A stretch of DNA of 64,000 bases from Prochlorococcus sp. AG-347-L20 (GCA_003281225.1 QCCP01000005.1:1-64000), one strand, 5' to 3'. Positions 26,931-36,174 are shown, counted from the first letter of the stretch. The notes: generated by a model not told the origin, from the letters alone. Translations and numbers: made by a program.

Positions 26931-27225
26931 AAGTCTCTTCCTTTTTAAAAATAGTGAATGATGCGAGAGCTAATGTTGAATTACCAATAAATGTAAATAT
27001 CCCTTGAAGCGATACTAATCCGTACAATACATCTTGATTATCATAGATATGCCATGTAATAGCGCACATAGCTCCTATTAAGTTCGGAACCATAGCTAAG
27101 CTTAACCAAAAAAATAAATTGTATTCTTTATATGTAGAAATTTTGTAAATAACAAAGATGGTAAATATCCATTCAATGACCGAAGAGATGTGAATTAACC
27201 AAGTACCAAATGAAAGTTCGTGCAA
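26923..27225 (-). CDS. ycf49: DUF2499/Ycf49-type membrane protein
   Basis: A 100-residue protein with three hydrophobic helices. Diagnostic segments are HELSFGTWLIHISSVIEWI at the N-terminus, LAMVPNLIGAMCAITWHIYDN in the middle and LQGIFTFIGNSTLALASF near the end. This is the DUF2499 family, called Ycf49 in plastid genomes. It overlaps the downstream DUF3593 gene by 8 bases, and the peroxiredoxin stop is 3 bases away on the same strand. The function is unknown, but the restriction to oxygenic phototrophs suggests a photosynthetic role. Confidence 0.85.
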   Translation of the reverse strand: MHELSFGTWLIHISSVIEWIFTIFVIYKISTYKEYNLFFWLSLAMVPNLIGAMCAITWHIYDNQDVLYGLVSLQGIFTFIGNSTLALASFTIFKKEETYE

Positions 27226-27228
27226 AAT

Positions 27229-27765
27229 TTATATTTTTTTCTTTAGTACATTAAGTACTTCTTTGGCATGATTTATAGGTAATACACTTATCCATCTATA
27301 AGAAATTTCCCCTTCTGGAGAAATCAAAAAAGTATTTCTGTCTGAAAATGGAGGAATCCAGGAACCATATTTATCGCTAATAATTCCTTCAGGATCTGAT
27401 AATAAAGTATAGTTTATAGATTTCTCGCTACAGAAACTTTCATGAGAATCTTGATTATCAGCACTAATACCAACAATTTCGGCATTATATTTTGAAAAAT
27501 CTTTTTTTAATTCCGAAAAACCTTTAGCTTCAAGAGTACAACCTGCGGTAAAGTCCTTTGGATAAAAATACATAACAAGCCACTTACCTTGAAAATCATT
27601 TAATTCCCAAATATTTTTTGATTTTATGTTTTTATTAAAACCTTCTAATTGAAAGTTTGGAGCAACATCTCCAACTTCAGGAGCAAAGTCAAAGGCGATT
27701 GCAGAATTACAATTAAATAAAAAAATAAAAGATATTAAAATACTTACAACTAAATTTCGCATCAA
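27229..27765 (-). CDS. PrxQ/Bcp-type peroxiredoxin with signal peptide
   Basis: A thiol peroxidase that reduces hydrogen peroxide and organic hydroperoxides. Residues 1-25 form a typical signal peptide (MRNLVVSILISFIFLFNCNSAIA), pointing to the thylakoid lumen or periplasm. The thioredoxin fold follows with YFYPKDFTAGCTLEAKGF, whose cysteine is the peroxidatic residue. The position five residues later, where many PrxQ proteins have a resolving cysteine, is Gly here; a later cysteine lies in HESFCSEKS. Genes immediately upstream (rpmB, 2 bases) and downstream (ycf49, 3 bases) suggest one transcript. Confidence 0.9.
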   Translation of the reverse strand: MMRNLVVSILISFIFLFNCNSAIAFDFAPEVGDVAPNFQLEGFNKNIKSKNIWELNDFQGKWLVMYFYPKDFTAGCTLEAKGFSELKKDFSKYNAEIVGISADNQDSHESFCSEKSINYTLLSDPEGIISDKYGSWIPPFSDRNTFLISPEGEISYRWISVLPINHAKEVLNVLKKKI

Positions 27766-27767
27766 AT

Positions 27768-28004
27768 TTAGAATTTTTTTAAATCAACTCCATTTGATTT
27801 AGCAAATTTATCTAAACCTACTTTTTGTATAGACTTTAGTGCTTTGGTACTAATTTTAATATTCACCCATTTTTTGCCTTCTTCCCACCAAAGTCTCCTT
27901 TTTTGGAGATTAACTTGTTGCAATTTTTTTGTACGAATATGTGAGTGACTCACTGCCATCCCGTTATTAGCTTTTGCACCGGTCAGTTCGCAAACTCTTG
28001 ACAT
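27768..28004 (-). CDS. rpmB: 50S ribosomal protein L28
   Basis: A 78-residue L28 with the family's start [15 protein letters not shown], the [20 protein letters not shown] basic stretch and the C-terminal [19 protein letters not shown]. The length matches cyanobacterial L28. It starts 39 bases after the htpG stop, and an inverted repeat spans that stop and reaches to 5 bases before the rpmB start codon. It is followed 2 bases later by the peroxiredoxin gene. Confidence 0.96.
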   Translation of the reverse strand: MSRVCELTGAKANNGMAVSHSHIRTKKLQQVNLQKRRLWWEEGKKWVNIKISTKALKSIQKVGLDKFAKSNGVDLKKF

Positions 28005-28008
28005 ATTT

Positions 28009-28048
28009 ATTGAGTTATATCTGTAAAAATTCTAACACATAACTCAAT
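28009..28048 (-). repeat. 10-base inverted repeat covering the htpG stop and the rpmB leader
   Basis: ATTGAGTTAT (28009-28018) and ATAACTCAAT (28039-28048) are perfect complements separated by 20 bases. On the minus strand the first arm contains the htpG TGA stop and the second arm ends 4 bases before the rpmB ATG. No T-run follows, so it is not a classic terminator. It could be a processing site, a partial terminator or a leader hairpin affecting rpmB translation, or chance. Confidence 0.45.
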
Positions 28049-29948
28049 TTGTTGAATTAAGTAATTCTGAAATTAATTCGGCATTATTATTTTGTAAATT
28101 AATTATCTGTTCTTGATCTAATCCACCAACGGAAAGCTTAGCCATATCGTAAACATGATTAGCAATTTTAGATGCCAATGGATTCTCAATAGGATCTTTT
28201 TCATCAATAATTATTTTGTTGCCTGTAATTTTATTAAGACCAACAATAAGTGGATGTTCTTTGTTAATTAAGAGCACATGATATTCAGGTAAGCCAGGCA
28301 TCTTTTGTTCCATGTAAGCGCCCATATCATTAATTCTTCTCATTTGTTCTGGAAGCAAGATCATCGCTGGTGGAGCATCTTTACTTGAAAGTGACTGCAC
28401 TTTAACTGTTACTTTCTCATTGTTAAGGGCCTTAACTATCGTATCTCTAAGATTATCTGTATTTGATTTGCCATCCTTATCTACAATTTCTTTAGATTCT
28501 TTATCTTCTAGTTCATTTATTTCTGAATCTACTCTTTGGAATTGATAATCTTCATTTTTACTTTCCAACCATGGAAGAAATTGTGCGTCAATTAAGGGAT
28601 CTGATTTAATAACTTCTTTATTATCAGATAAACAGATATTTAATGCACTAGACTGTGCAATCAAATCTGAACAGTAAATTATTTTTTTAGAATCATTTAA
28701 TTTATTTCGCTCTTTGTAATTTGCGAGAGTTGTGAAATATTTATCATTGGACTTTATGAGGGATTTATTTTCAATATATTTAGTTACGTCTTTCTCTGAA
28801 TTTATTATTGTTTCGAAAATTATACTGTTATTGACTAAATCAGCAAATTTGTCATCTTCGATAGCCCCAATTTTAATAAAAGCAGAGATTGAATCCCAAA
28901 TTTCTGCATAAAATTCTGGAGAATTTTTTATCAAATCCTTCAGTTTATTAGCTATTTTTTTTGAGATAAATGAGGATATAGACCTTACTTTTCTATCTGT
29001 TTGTAATGCACTTCTACTAACATTTAGAGGTATATCTGTAGAGTCAATAACGCCTCTTAGAGGTAAAAGATATTTTGGTACTATTTCTTTAATTGAATCG
29101 CTTACAAATACTTGATTGCAAAATAGTTTTATTTCTCCCTTTTCCCAATCAGCTCTACCTGACAACTTTGGAAAATACAATATCCCTTGTATGTCATATG
29201 GATAATCTGTATTTAGATGAATCCATAAAAGTGGATCTCCTTGGAAAGGATAAAGGTATTTGTATAACTCAATATAATCTTCATCTTTTAATTCACTAGG
29301 TTGTTTTCTCCAAGGAGGATTTTTCTTATTGATTGTCTCTCCCTCTAATAAAACATCTATTGGCATAAAATCACAATATTTTTTTATTAGTGATTTAATC
29401 CTTTCAGGCTCGATAAACTCTTTTTCTTCTTCAAGTAGGTGAAGAATAACATCAGTACCAATTGTCTCTCTTTCTGATACCTCTAACGTGAAATTTGGCG
29501 ATCCATCACAAGACCATTTGAAAGCTTTTGATTCCCCAATTGCCGACTTAGTTAATATATCAACTCTATCTGCCACCATGAAACTTGAATAAAAACCTAG
29601 TCCAAAATGACCTATGAATTCATCATTATCTTTTTTGTATTTTGTTAGGAATTCTTCAGCACTAGAAAATGCAACTTGATTTATGTACTTCTTAATTTCT
29701 TCATCATTCATTCCAATTCCATTATCGGAAATTGTTAACGTATTTTTTTCACGGTTAATTGTTATTTTTACTTGAGCTTCCTCAGTATTCTCGCAATCAC
29801 CTGCCATAGAGGCCATTCTTCTTTTACTAATTGCGTCAACACCATTACTAACAAGTTCTCTTAAAAAGATTTCATGGTCAGAATATACTGCCTTCTTGAT
29901 AATTGGGAAAATATTTTCGGTATTAATACGAATTTCGCCTTTTTCCAT
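28044..29948 (-). CDS. htpG: Chaperone HtpG (Hsp90)
   Basis: HtpG is the bacterial Hsp90, an ATP-dependent dimeric chaperone. The N-terminal GHKL ATPase motifs are clear: LRELVSNGVDAISKRR near residue 29, ISDNGIGMNDEEI near residue 74, and IGHFGLGFYSSFMVADRV near residue 113. The middle domain carries the catalytic-loop region PLNVSRSALQTDRKVRSI. The length (634 aa) is normal. Two features depart from E. coli HtpG: a moderately long acidic linker and a C-terminal end in NNNAELISELLNSTN. It is followed by rpmB. Confidence 0.97.
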   Translation of the reverse strand: MEKGEIRINTENIFPIIKKAVYSDHEIFLRELVSNGVDAISKRRMASMAGDCENTEEAQVKITINREKNTLTISDNGIGMNDEEIKKYINQVAFSSAEEFLTKYKKDNDEFIGHFGLGFYSSFMVADRVDILTKSAIGESKAFKWSCDGSPNFTLEVSERETIGTDVILHLLEEEKEFIEPERIKSLIKKYCDFMPIDVLLEGETINKKNPPWRKQPSELKDEDYIELYKYLYPFQGDPLLWIHLNTDYPYDIQGILYFPKLSGRADWEKGEIKLFCNQVFVSDSIKEIVPKYLLPLRGVIDSTDIPLNVSRSALQTDRKVRSISSFISKKIANKLKDLIKNSPEFYAEIWDSISAFIKIGAIEDDKFADLVNNSIIFETIINSEKDVTKYIENKSLIKSNDKYFTTLANYKERNKLNDSKKIIYCSDLIAQSSALNICLSDNKEVIKSDPLIDAQFLPWLESKNEDYQFQRVDSEINELEDKESKEIVDKDGKSNTDNLRDTIVKALNNEKVTVKVQSLSSKDAPPAMILLPEQMRRINDMGAYMEQKMPGLPEYHVLLINKEHPLIVGLNKITGNKIIIDEKDPIENPLASKIANHVYDMAKLSVGGLDQEQIINLQNNNAELISELLNSTN

Positions 29949-30041
29949 TTAAAAAAATCAAACACTTTAAATCTTATTTCGTAAAAACTAGTTAATCAAG
30001 TTTAATTAGGAGTATTGTCCGAACAATATATGAATTTAAAA

Positions 30042-30073
30042 GTTAAATAAATTTTTAAAAGGTTTTATTTAAC
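30042..30073 (-). terminator. Candidate hisZ terminator hairpin overlapping the stop codon
   Basis: GTTAAATAAA (30042-30051) and TTTATTTAAC (30064-30073) form a perfect 10-base stem with a 12-base loop. On the minus strand the first arm contains the hisZ TAA stop, and the stem is followed by CTTTTAAATT, a short T-run. The stem is almost all A-T, so it is weak, but the length and placement at a gene end favour a terminator or end-protecting hairpin. Confidence 0.45.
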
Positions 30074-31216
30074 CCACAAAATCTCACTACAATTATTTTC
30101 TTTCATAATTTGATTGGCTTTAGCCAAGTCATCACATGGATTTAAATGTAAGACAGCAATATTTCCTTTTTTCTGTTGTACTTTTTGTTCATTCATACCT
30201 TTTTCTAACAAATATGAATCTTTAAACATCAATAAAATCTTCTTTTGATCTGTCTTCTCTTCCTTAATAAAATTTCTTAAAATGTCTACTGAAATTGTAA
30301 ATCCAATCCCATTAAATATTTTCTCATTAGGACTAAATGATCTTACTAACTCATCATATCTTCCACCTTTTGCGATAACGCTTTTATTTTTACCATTATC
30401 CCCTATTAGTTGAAAAACTATTCCTTCATATAAATTCAAGTGAGGTTGAAAAGTGGGATCAAGTTGTAATTTCACACGATATTTATTTGATATTTTTGAT
30501 AATGTTTCAAATAAAAAATATAAGTCATCTAATGTTTTACTAGTACCATATATAGTTTTTAATTTCTTTAATATTGCAATTGGCTCTCCTCGTGTGAATA
30601 AAAGATCTTTAAGAATATATTTATCATCTTCATCTATTCCTAATTTAGATAAATTATCTTGATCAAAATCAACCAGACTTTTCTTAATTTCTTCAAAATT
30701 ATTATTCTTATATTTGTTCAGTATCAAGTCCATTATTTTTGTGGTGCTCACTAGTAGAAATAAATTACAACCATCCTTCAAATTAATATTATCGATTGAA
30801 TCAAACAAAATATTAATAACTTCAATTTCTGGGTATTTTGTATCATATCCAATTAATTCAATTCCACTCTGCAATTTTTCTTGTAACTTAAATGAATTTT
30901 TATTATTTTGTTTTTTATCAAAAACTATTCCATTGGTGAATAATCTTATAGGTCTTTTTTTATTTATTAATCTAGTAGATGACAATTTAACAATTGATGT
31001 TGTCATTTCTGGCCTAAGACATAATGAATTACTACTTACTATTCCTACAACCTGATCTTCGTCAATAACACCATGGCCTTTTATGGTCTCTAAAGTATTA
31101 ATGAATGAGGGTGAAACCTCTTCATATCCCCATAGTTTATAAATACTATTTAAATTATTTGTGATGTTCGAGTTATTTTTTACATCGACTAATTTAATTT
31201 CCTTTATATCGGTCAT
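30065..31216 (-). CDS. hisZ: ATP phosphoribosyltransferase regulatory subunit
   Basis: HisZ is a histidyl-tRNA-synthetase-like protein without aminoacylation activity that activates the short form of HisG, the first enzyme of histidine synthesis. The 383 residues show the class-II core: LRPEMTTSIVKLSSTRLI near residue 68, RLFTNGIVFD, SGIELIGYD near residue 118, and the motif-3-like VIAKGGRYDELVRSFS near residue 284. Motif 2 and the histidine-A loop are degenerate, and the C-terminal anticodon domain is missing; both distinguish it from HisS. It implies a short-form HisG elsewhere in the genome. Confidence 0.9.
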   Translation of the reverse strand: MTDIKEIKLVDVKNNSNITNNLNSIYKLWGYEEVSPSFINTLETIKGHGVIDEDQVVGIVSSNSLCLRPEMTTSIVKLSSTRLINKKRPIRLFTNGIVFDKKQNNKNSFKLQEKLQSGIELIGYDTKYPEIEVINILFDSIDNINLKDGCNLFLLVSTTKIMDLILNKYKNNNFEEIKKSLVDFDQDNLSKLGIDEDDKYILKDLLFTRGEPIAILKKLKTIYGTSKTLDDLYFLFETLSKISNKYRVKLQLDPTFQPHLNLYEGIVFQLIGDNGKNKSVIAKGGRYDELVRSFSPNEKIFNGIGFTISVDILRNFIKEEKTDQKKILLMFKDSYLLEKGMNEQKVQQKKGNIAVLHLNPCDDLAKANQIMKENNCSEILWVK

Positions 31217-31234
31217 TTTAATATTTAACTAATT

Positions 31235-32083
31235 TTAGGTATAGAGATTTTTTTTAAATGGAGATACTTTATCTAGTTCATTTTTTAATTCATTCTCAAG
31301 GCTGGGAGAACAAGCTAAAATTCTTCCTGAACTTAAATTAAATTCGCCTGATGGATAATCAGAAATAATACCACCAGCCTCTTTAACAATAATAGCACCG
31401 GCCGCTAGGTCCCATACCTCCAATCCTCTTTCCCAATATCCATCTACCTTACCTGCCGCAACAAAGGCTAGATCAACTGCGGCTGCACCTCCTCTTCTAA
31501 CTCCTCTAGTTTTATGTGTTAAATAACAAAATTCAGCATAATTATTATCCTCGGTCTCAAACCTGTCATAAGAGAAACCAGTTACAAGTAGACTTTCAGA
31601 AAGATTAGGGGGATTCGATACTTTAAGTTCACTATCATTGCAGAATGAACCTAAACCTATACAGGCTGAATAGAGTTCATTTAAATAAGGTACTGATATA
31701 GCACCTATTATTGGCTTATTTTTATATACAAGACCAATAGAAGTCCCAAAAAAAGGATATCCATGGGAATAATTTGTTGTACCGTCTAATGGGTCTATAC
31801 ACCACGTTAAATCCGAAGATTTGGTTAATTTTCCCGTTTCCTCTGCATTTATAGATATTTTTGGTGTCTCTTCTAATAAATATTCTTTTATTTTATTTTC
31901 AACTTCCAAATCTACATTGGTAACTAGATCACCCTTCCTACCTTTTGATGATATTTTCTGAATTTTATTGTAATTAACTTTTAAAATTTCATTACCAATT
32001 TGAGCGGAATTCTTGGCTATTTCATACAAAATGGATAAGTTTACTTGATTTGCAAGTTCCTCTATTTCACTTAATTCAAACAT
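31235..32083 (-). CDS. suhB: Inositol-1-monophosphatase family protein
   Basis: A 282-residue Mg-dependent sugar-phosphate phosphatase of the inositol monophosphatase family. The metal-binding and catalytic motifs are NAEETG, the WCIDPLDGTTNYSHGYPFFG segment near residue 95, and WERGLEVWDLAAGAIIVKEAGG near residue 217. Members include inositol, histidinol-phosphate, and fructose-1,6-bisphosphate phosphatases. Histidinol-phosphatase is a candidate because hisZ lies 18 bases downstream, but that is inference from position only. Confidence 0.9.
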   Translation of the reverse strand: MFELSEIEELANQVNLSILYEIAKNSAQIGNEILKVNYNKIQKISSKGRKGDLVTNVDLEVENKIKEYLLEETPKISINAEETGKLTKSSDLTWCIDPLDGTTNYSHGYPFFGTSIGLVYKNKPIIGAISVPYLNELYSACIGLGSFCNDSELKVSNPPNLSESLLVTGFSYDRFETEDNNYAEFCYLTHKTRGVRRGGAAAVDLAFVAAGKVDGYWERGLEVWDLAAGAIIVKEAGGIISDYPSGEFNLSSGRILACSPSLENELKNELDKVSPFKKNLYT

Positions 32084-32088
32084 GATAG

Positions 32089-32463
32089 TTAATCTTCCTC
32101 AAATTCCCAAGGTGGCGCAACTCTTGTATTTCCCCTCCCAAAATATTGTCCAAATTGTAAATCATAAACTTCATCTTCATATGTAGTTTCTACCTCAAGA
32201 TCTGAAGTTGCTTTAGCGACACAAAGAAGTGCATAGCCTTTGTCTTTTAAAGCCTGAGATACACCCATGGCTTCAGGTTGTTGTAAGGTACCAGATTTAA
32301 TTTTAACTGCACAACTTGTACAACAACCATTTCTACATGAAAATGCGAGTTTGAAACCTTTCTTTTCAAATTCCTTAAGTATGTAATCATCACTATTAAC
32401 CTGCTCTTGGTAGACCTTTCCGGTTTCCTTATTTTTAATAGTGACTGTGAAAGTCTTTTTCAA
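32089..32463 (-). CDS. Plant-type [2Fe-2S] ferredoxin with C-terminal extension
   Basis: A 124-residue ferredoxin. The cluster ligands are in AFSCRNGCCTSCAVKI (C-x4-C-x2-C) followed by YALLCVAKA for the fourth cysteine. After the ferredoxin fold an extra ~25-residue tail (QFGQYFGRGNTRVAPPWEFEED) follows, resembling the C-terminally extended ferredoxins (FdC2-like) of cyanobacteria and chloroplasts rather than the main photosynthetic PetF. The start is a TTG with a good upstream AGAGGAA at 6 bases spacing. It precedes suhB by 5 bases and diverges from the tRNA-Ser gene. Confidence 0.9.
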   Translation of the reverse strand: MKKTFTVTIKNKETGKVYQEQVNSDDYILKEFEKKGFKLAFSCRNGCCTSCAVKIKSGTLQQPEAMGVSQALKDKGYALLCVAKATSDLEVETTYEDEVYDLQFGQYFGRGNTRVAPPWEFEED

Positions 32464-32496
32464 ATAACTTTCCTCTAAAATGGGATGATCAAGGGT

Positions 32497-32502
32497 TAAA
32501 AT
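32497..32502 (+). promoter_or_regulatory. Candidate -10 box of tRNA-Ser
   Basis: TAAAAT (TANNNT) ends 10 bases before the first base of the tRNA, so transcription would begin a few bases upstream of the mature 5' end. No clear -35 hexamer lies upstream, which is common in Prochlorococcus promoters. Confidence 0.35.
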
Positions 32503-32512
32503 GGTAATTCTG

Positions 32513-32599
32513 GGAGAGGTGGCCGAGTGGTTGAAGGCGCAGCACTGGAAATGCTGTATAGGGGCAACTTTATCGAGGGTTCGAATCCCTCTCTCTCCG
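32513..32599 (+). tRNA. trnS-GGA: tRNA-Ser (anticodon GGA)
   Basis: An 87-base cloverleaf with the long variable arm typical of serine tRNAs. The acceptor stem is GGAGAGG (32513-32519) with TCTCTCC (32592-32598), including one G-T pair. The anticodon stem CAGCA/TGCTG encloses CTGGAAA, so the anticodon is GGA and reads UCC and UCU. The T-arm is GAGGG-TTCGAAT-CCCTC. CCA is not encoded. Confidence 0.97.
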
Positions 32600-32812
32600 T
32601 TTTATATTAGTTTATTTTGGTTAAATACATCAACACCTTTGTCTCTAAAATATCTTGTAAAATATATAGTAATCTTATAAATAAACTATAAATAATCTTT
32701 TTTATTTAAATTAAGTTGAAAATATTTGATTTTTACTATTATATGTAAATATCTAAGATAAAAATTAATTTAATTATTAGTAAATTTTGCTTTAATTTAG
32801 CGATCTAAAATC

Positions 32813-34810
32813 ATGGGGCAAATAGTTGGAATTGATTTAGGTACTACTAACTCTGTTGTCGGAGTGATAGATGCTGGACGTCCAATTGTTATTGCAAATT
32901 CTGAGGGTTCTAGAACTACACCTTCAATAGTTGGATTTACAAAAGACAAGGAAATAGTGATAGGAGACCAAGCGAGAAGACAACTTGTTCTAAATCCTAA
33001 GAATACCTTTTATAACCTTAAGCGATTTATTGGTAGTGACTGGGATGAATTAGATGAGAATAGTATTTCTGTTCCTTATAACGTTAAGGCTAATACCAAT
33101 GGAAGCGTTAGGGTTCTTAGTCCAAATACAGAAAGAGAGTATGCACCAGAAGAATTAGTGAGCTCATTGATTAGAAAATTAATTAATGATGCTGAAACTT
33201 ATCTTGGAGATACTGTTGATTCTGCAGTTATTACTGTCCCTGCATACTTTAATGAATCTCAAAGGCAAGCTACAAAGGATTCTGCAATATTAGCTGGTAT
33301 TAAAGTAGATAGAATCCTAAATGAACCTACTGCGGCTGCTCTAGCTTATGGTTTTGAAAAAAGTTCTTCCAATAATGTTTTAGTTTTCGATCTAGGTGGA
33401 GGAACATTTGATGTTTCATTGTTGAAAATTTCTAATGGTGTATTTGATGTTAAAGCTACTTGTGGTGATACACAGCTAGGAGGAAACAATTTTGATTCAA
33501 AAATAGTTGATTGGCTTGCAGAAAAATTTATAGCTAATCATGATATTGACCTACGAAGGGATAGACAAGCTTTGCAAAGATTAACTGAGGCTGCTGAAAA
33601 AGCTAAATGTGAATTGTCAGGATTGCAAAAAACTAAAATATCTTTACCATTTATCACAACAAGTAAAGAGGGGCCGTTACATATTGAAGAAACCTTAGAT
33701 AGAAAAATATTTGAATCATTATCACAAGATTTACTTGATAGATTATTGGAGCCTGTGCAAATAGCTTTAGATGATTCTGGTTGGAACGCAGAAGATATTG
33801 ATGAGGTAGTTCTTGTTGGTGGCAGCACAAGAATCCCAATGGTTCAACAATTAGTAAAAACTCTTGTTCCAAAAAAACCTTGTCAATCTGTTAATCCTGA
33901 TGAAGTCGTAGCAGTTGGAGCTGCTATACAATCTGGAATTATTAGTGGTGATTTACAAGATTTACTCCTAAATGACGTTACTCCCTTATCTTTAGGTTTA
34001 GAGACAATTGGTGGTCTTATGAAGGTACTAATTCCTCGTAATACTCCAATACCAGTTAGACAATCTGATGTTTTTAGTACGTCAGAAGCTAATCAATCAT
34101 CAGTTGTTGTTCAAGTACGGCAGGGAGAAAGACCTTTAGCCTCTGAAAATAAATCACTTGGTAAATTTAGACTATCAGGAATACCTCCAGCTCCAAGAGG
34201 GATACCTCAAGTCCAGGTAGCATTCGATATTGATGCTAATGGTCTTTTAGAAGTAAGTGCAACTGATAGAACTACTGGGAGAAAGCAAACAGTTACAATC
34301 TCTGGAGGTTCTAATTTAAATGAACAAGAAATAAATTCGATAATTGAAGAAGCCAAGGCAAAAGCTAATGAAGATAGAAAGAAAAGATCAGTAATTGACA
34401 GAAAAAATAGTGCTTTAACTCTTATAGCGCAAGCTGAAAGAAGACTTAGGGATGCTTCTTTAGAATTTGGCCCTTATGGCGCCGAAAGGCAGCAAAGAGC
34501 TGTTGAATTGGCCATTCAAGATGTTGAAGATTATATAGATGACGATGATCCTCAAGAATTAGAAATTTCAGTGAGTGCTCTTCAAGAAGCATTATTCGGC
34601 TTAAACAGAAAATTTGCGGCAGAAAAGAAAACTGATAGTAATCCCTTAGAGGGCATTAAAAATACATTTGGATCATTAAAGGATGAACTCTTTTCAGATG
34701 ATTATTGGGATGATGATCCTTGGGATAATCAAATGAATAGAAATTATAGAAATTCGAGGTATGGTAATTCTAGGGACGATGATCCATGGGACAATGACTA
34801 CTTCCTCTAA
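32813..34810 (+). CDS. dnaK3: Hsp70 chaperone, DnaK3-type
   Basis: A full-length Hsp70 (665 aa). The ATPase domain starts [17 protein letters not shown], contains [14 protein letters not shown] near residue 190 and [16 protein letters not shown] near residue 338, and is followed by the substrate-binding domain. The C-terminus does not end in the usual EEVD-like or DKK tail. Instead it carries two copies of a D-D-D-P-W-D-N motif separated by an [13 protein letters not shown] stretch. The adjacent dnaJ lacks a zinc finger, as in the cyanobacterial dnaK3-dnaJ3 pair, whose DnaK3 is associated with the thylakoid membrane. Assignment to DnaK3 rests on that context. Confidence 0.92.
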   Translation: MGQIVGIDLGTTNSVVGVIDAGRPIVIANSEGSRTTPSIVGFTKDKEIVIGDQARRQLVLNPKNTFYNLKRFIGSDWDELDENSISVPYNVKANTNGSVRVLSPNTEREYAPEELVSSLIRKLINDAETYLGDTVDSAVITVPAYFNESQRQATKDSAILAGIKVDRILNEPTAAALAYGFEKSSSNNVLVFDLGGGTFDVSLLKISNGVFDVKATCGDTQLGGNNFDSKIVDWLAEKFIANHDIDLRRDRQALQRLTEAAEKAKCELSGLQKTKISLPFITTSKEGPLHIEETLDRKIFESLSQDLLDRLLEPVQIALDDSGWNAEDIDEVVLVGGSTRIPMVQQLVKTLVPKKPCQSVNPDEVVAVGAAIQSGIISGDLQDLLLNDVTPLSLGLETIGGLMKVLIPRNTPIPVRQSDVFSTSEANQSSVVVQVRQGERPLASENKSLGKFRLSGIPPAPRGIPQVQVAFDIDANGLLEVSATDRTTGRKQTVTISGGSNLNEQEINSIIEEAKAKANEDRKKRSVIDRKNSALTLIAQAERRLRDASLEFGPYGAERQQRAVELAIQDVEDYIDDDDPQELEISVSALQEALFGLNRKFAAEKKTDSNPLEGIKNTFGSLKDELFSDDYWDDDPWDNQMNRNYRNSRYGNSRDDDPWDNDYFL

Positions 34811-35720
34811 AAAAGACTATTTGTCGATTTTGGGTTTATCCCCTGATTTCGATGATAAGGAACTTAAAAAGGCCTTTCGAAGAGAAGCACGAAAATGGCA
34901 TCCAGATTTAAATAAAAATGATCTTAATGCAGAAGAAAGATTTAAATTAATTAACGAAGCATACGAATATTTACGTGATCCTAATATAAGAAAAAATAGT
35001 TCGGATGAAGATATCCAGAATGATTATGAAAATAATAATTTCAAAACGGGCTTTCCTGATTTCCAAGATTATCTTGATTCATTATTTGGATATGAATACT
35101 CACAAAAAAATTACGAGGAATATGAAAATGAATCATTTGAGGAGGAATCGATAAACCCAAATAATAATGAATTTAATAATTATGAATACCCTACAACCTC
35201 TCCTGAAGAGCCACCTCCAGTTAAACTCCACCAAGATATCGAAACAATTATTGAATTAACTCCTGATGAGGCCTTAAATGGAGCTTCAATTTTAATTGAG
35301 CTTGAAGATGAAACTGTAGTAGAAGTTGATACTCCACCTTTTGCTGGAGATGGATGGCGATTAAGACTTGAAAATATTGCAAGAGGAGGTAAAGATCATT
35401 ATCTACAATTAAAAGTTCAAACGGAAAGTGGTCTAAGAATTGATGGTTTAAGAGTTCTATATAAATTAGAGTTATTTCCTCATGATGCTCTTCTTGGTTG
35501 TGCAGTAGAGGTCCCTACCCTTGATGGAAATGTCACACTTCAAGTACCACCCAAATCATCTACGGGAAGAATGTTACGTTTGAAAGGGAGGGGTTTAACT
35601 TTCGAAGATAATGTAGGTGATCAATATGTTGAAATCCTGGTAGTGATACCTGCTGATATTAATGATGAGGAAATTGCTTTATATACAAGATTACAAGAAT
35701 TATCACTTTCTGATTCTTAA
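34794..35720 (+). CDS. dnaJ3: DnaJ3-type J-domain co-chaperone without zinc finger
   Basis: The J domain lies at the N-terminus (DYLSILGLSPDFDDKELK, then RKWHPDLNKND with the HPD triad, and FKLINEAYEYLRDP). An acidic Asn/Glu-rich linker follows (about 75-135), then two C-terminal substrate-binding domains starting around residue 145 with PPPVKLHQDIETIIELTP and ending in an LKGRGL segment. The zinc-finger repeats of class-A DnaJ are absent. I choose the ATG at 34794 ([11 protein letters not shown]) over the ATG at 34761 because the upstream stretch would be translated from the repeated DnaK tail in another frame. The 17-base overlap suggests coupled translation with dnaK3. Confidence 0.92.
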   Translation: MTTSSKKDYLSILGLSPDFDDKELKKAFRREARKWHPDLNKNDLNAEERFKLINEAYEYLRDPNIRKNSSDEDIQNDYENNNFKTGFPDFQDYLDSLFGYEYSQKNYEEYENESFEEESINPNNNEFNNYEYPTTSPEEPPPVKLHQDIETIIELTPDEALNGASILIELEDETVVEVDTPPFAGDGWRLRLENIARGGKDHYLQLKVQTESGLRIDGLRVLYKLELFPHDALLGCAVEVPTLDGNVTLQVPPKSSTGRMLRLKGRGLTFEDNVGDQYVEILVVIPADINDEEIALYTRLQELSLSDS

Positions 35721-35753
35721 TCAAATACTATATAAATAGAAAAATCGATACTC

Positions 35754-36137
35754 ATGAACATATTTGTTCTTTTATACAATTCAGGAACAGATAAGGAAGG
35801 AATTCATTCGATCGAACTTAAAGGAAGGACAATTGTTCTTATGTTTGAAGATAAGGATGATGCAACAAGATATTGTGGTCTTCTAGAAGCTCAAGATTTC
35901 CCTTTGCCAACGGTTGAGATGATCAACATAGAGGAAATAAAAGATTTCTGCATTAAATTAGATTATGAATACAAATTAGTAGAAAAAAATTTTGTACCTA
36001 AAACCGCAGAAGATAGGTTATTAATTTCACCACCCCAGAAAAACCTAGAAGTTGAAAATTGGGAGGAAGGCAAAAATAGTAATAAAGATAACATTGACAT
36101 AAACACTATTAAGGAAAACCTTGAAAAGTTGCTTTAG
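35754..36137 (+). CDS. DUF3110 protein
   Basis: A 127-residue protein matching the cyanobacterial DUF3110 family: a start MNIFVLLYNSGTDKEGIHSI, the VLMFEDKDDATRYCGLLEAQDFPLP segment, and a conserved EEIKDFC stretch. A variable acidic C-terminus of ~30 residues follows. Its function is unknown to me. It lies 33 bases after dnaJ3 in the same direction and 37 bases before a cyclophilin gene, so it may share a transcript with these folding factors. Confidence 0.85.
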   Translation: MNIFVLLYNSGTDKEGIHSIELKGRTIVLMFEDKDDATRYCGLLEAQDFPLPTVEMINIEEIKDFCIKLDYEYKLVEKNFVPKTAEDRLLISPPQKNLEVENWEEGKNSNKDNIDINTIKENLEKLL

Positions 36138-36174
36138 CTACTAAAATGTTTATTAATTATTAAACAAATAAAAC

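Noticed and set aside
34761-34793. Earlier dnaJ3 ATG at 34761
   Set aside because: It would add residues translated from the repeated DnaK tail in another frame, unlike any J-domain N-terminus; the ATG at 34794 leads directly into the J-domain.
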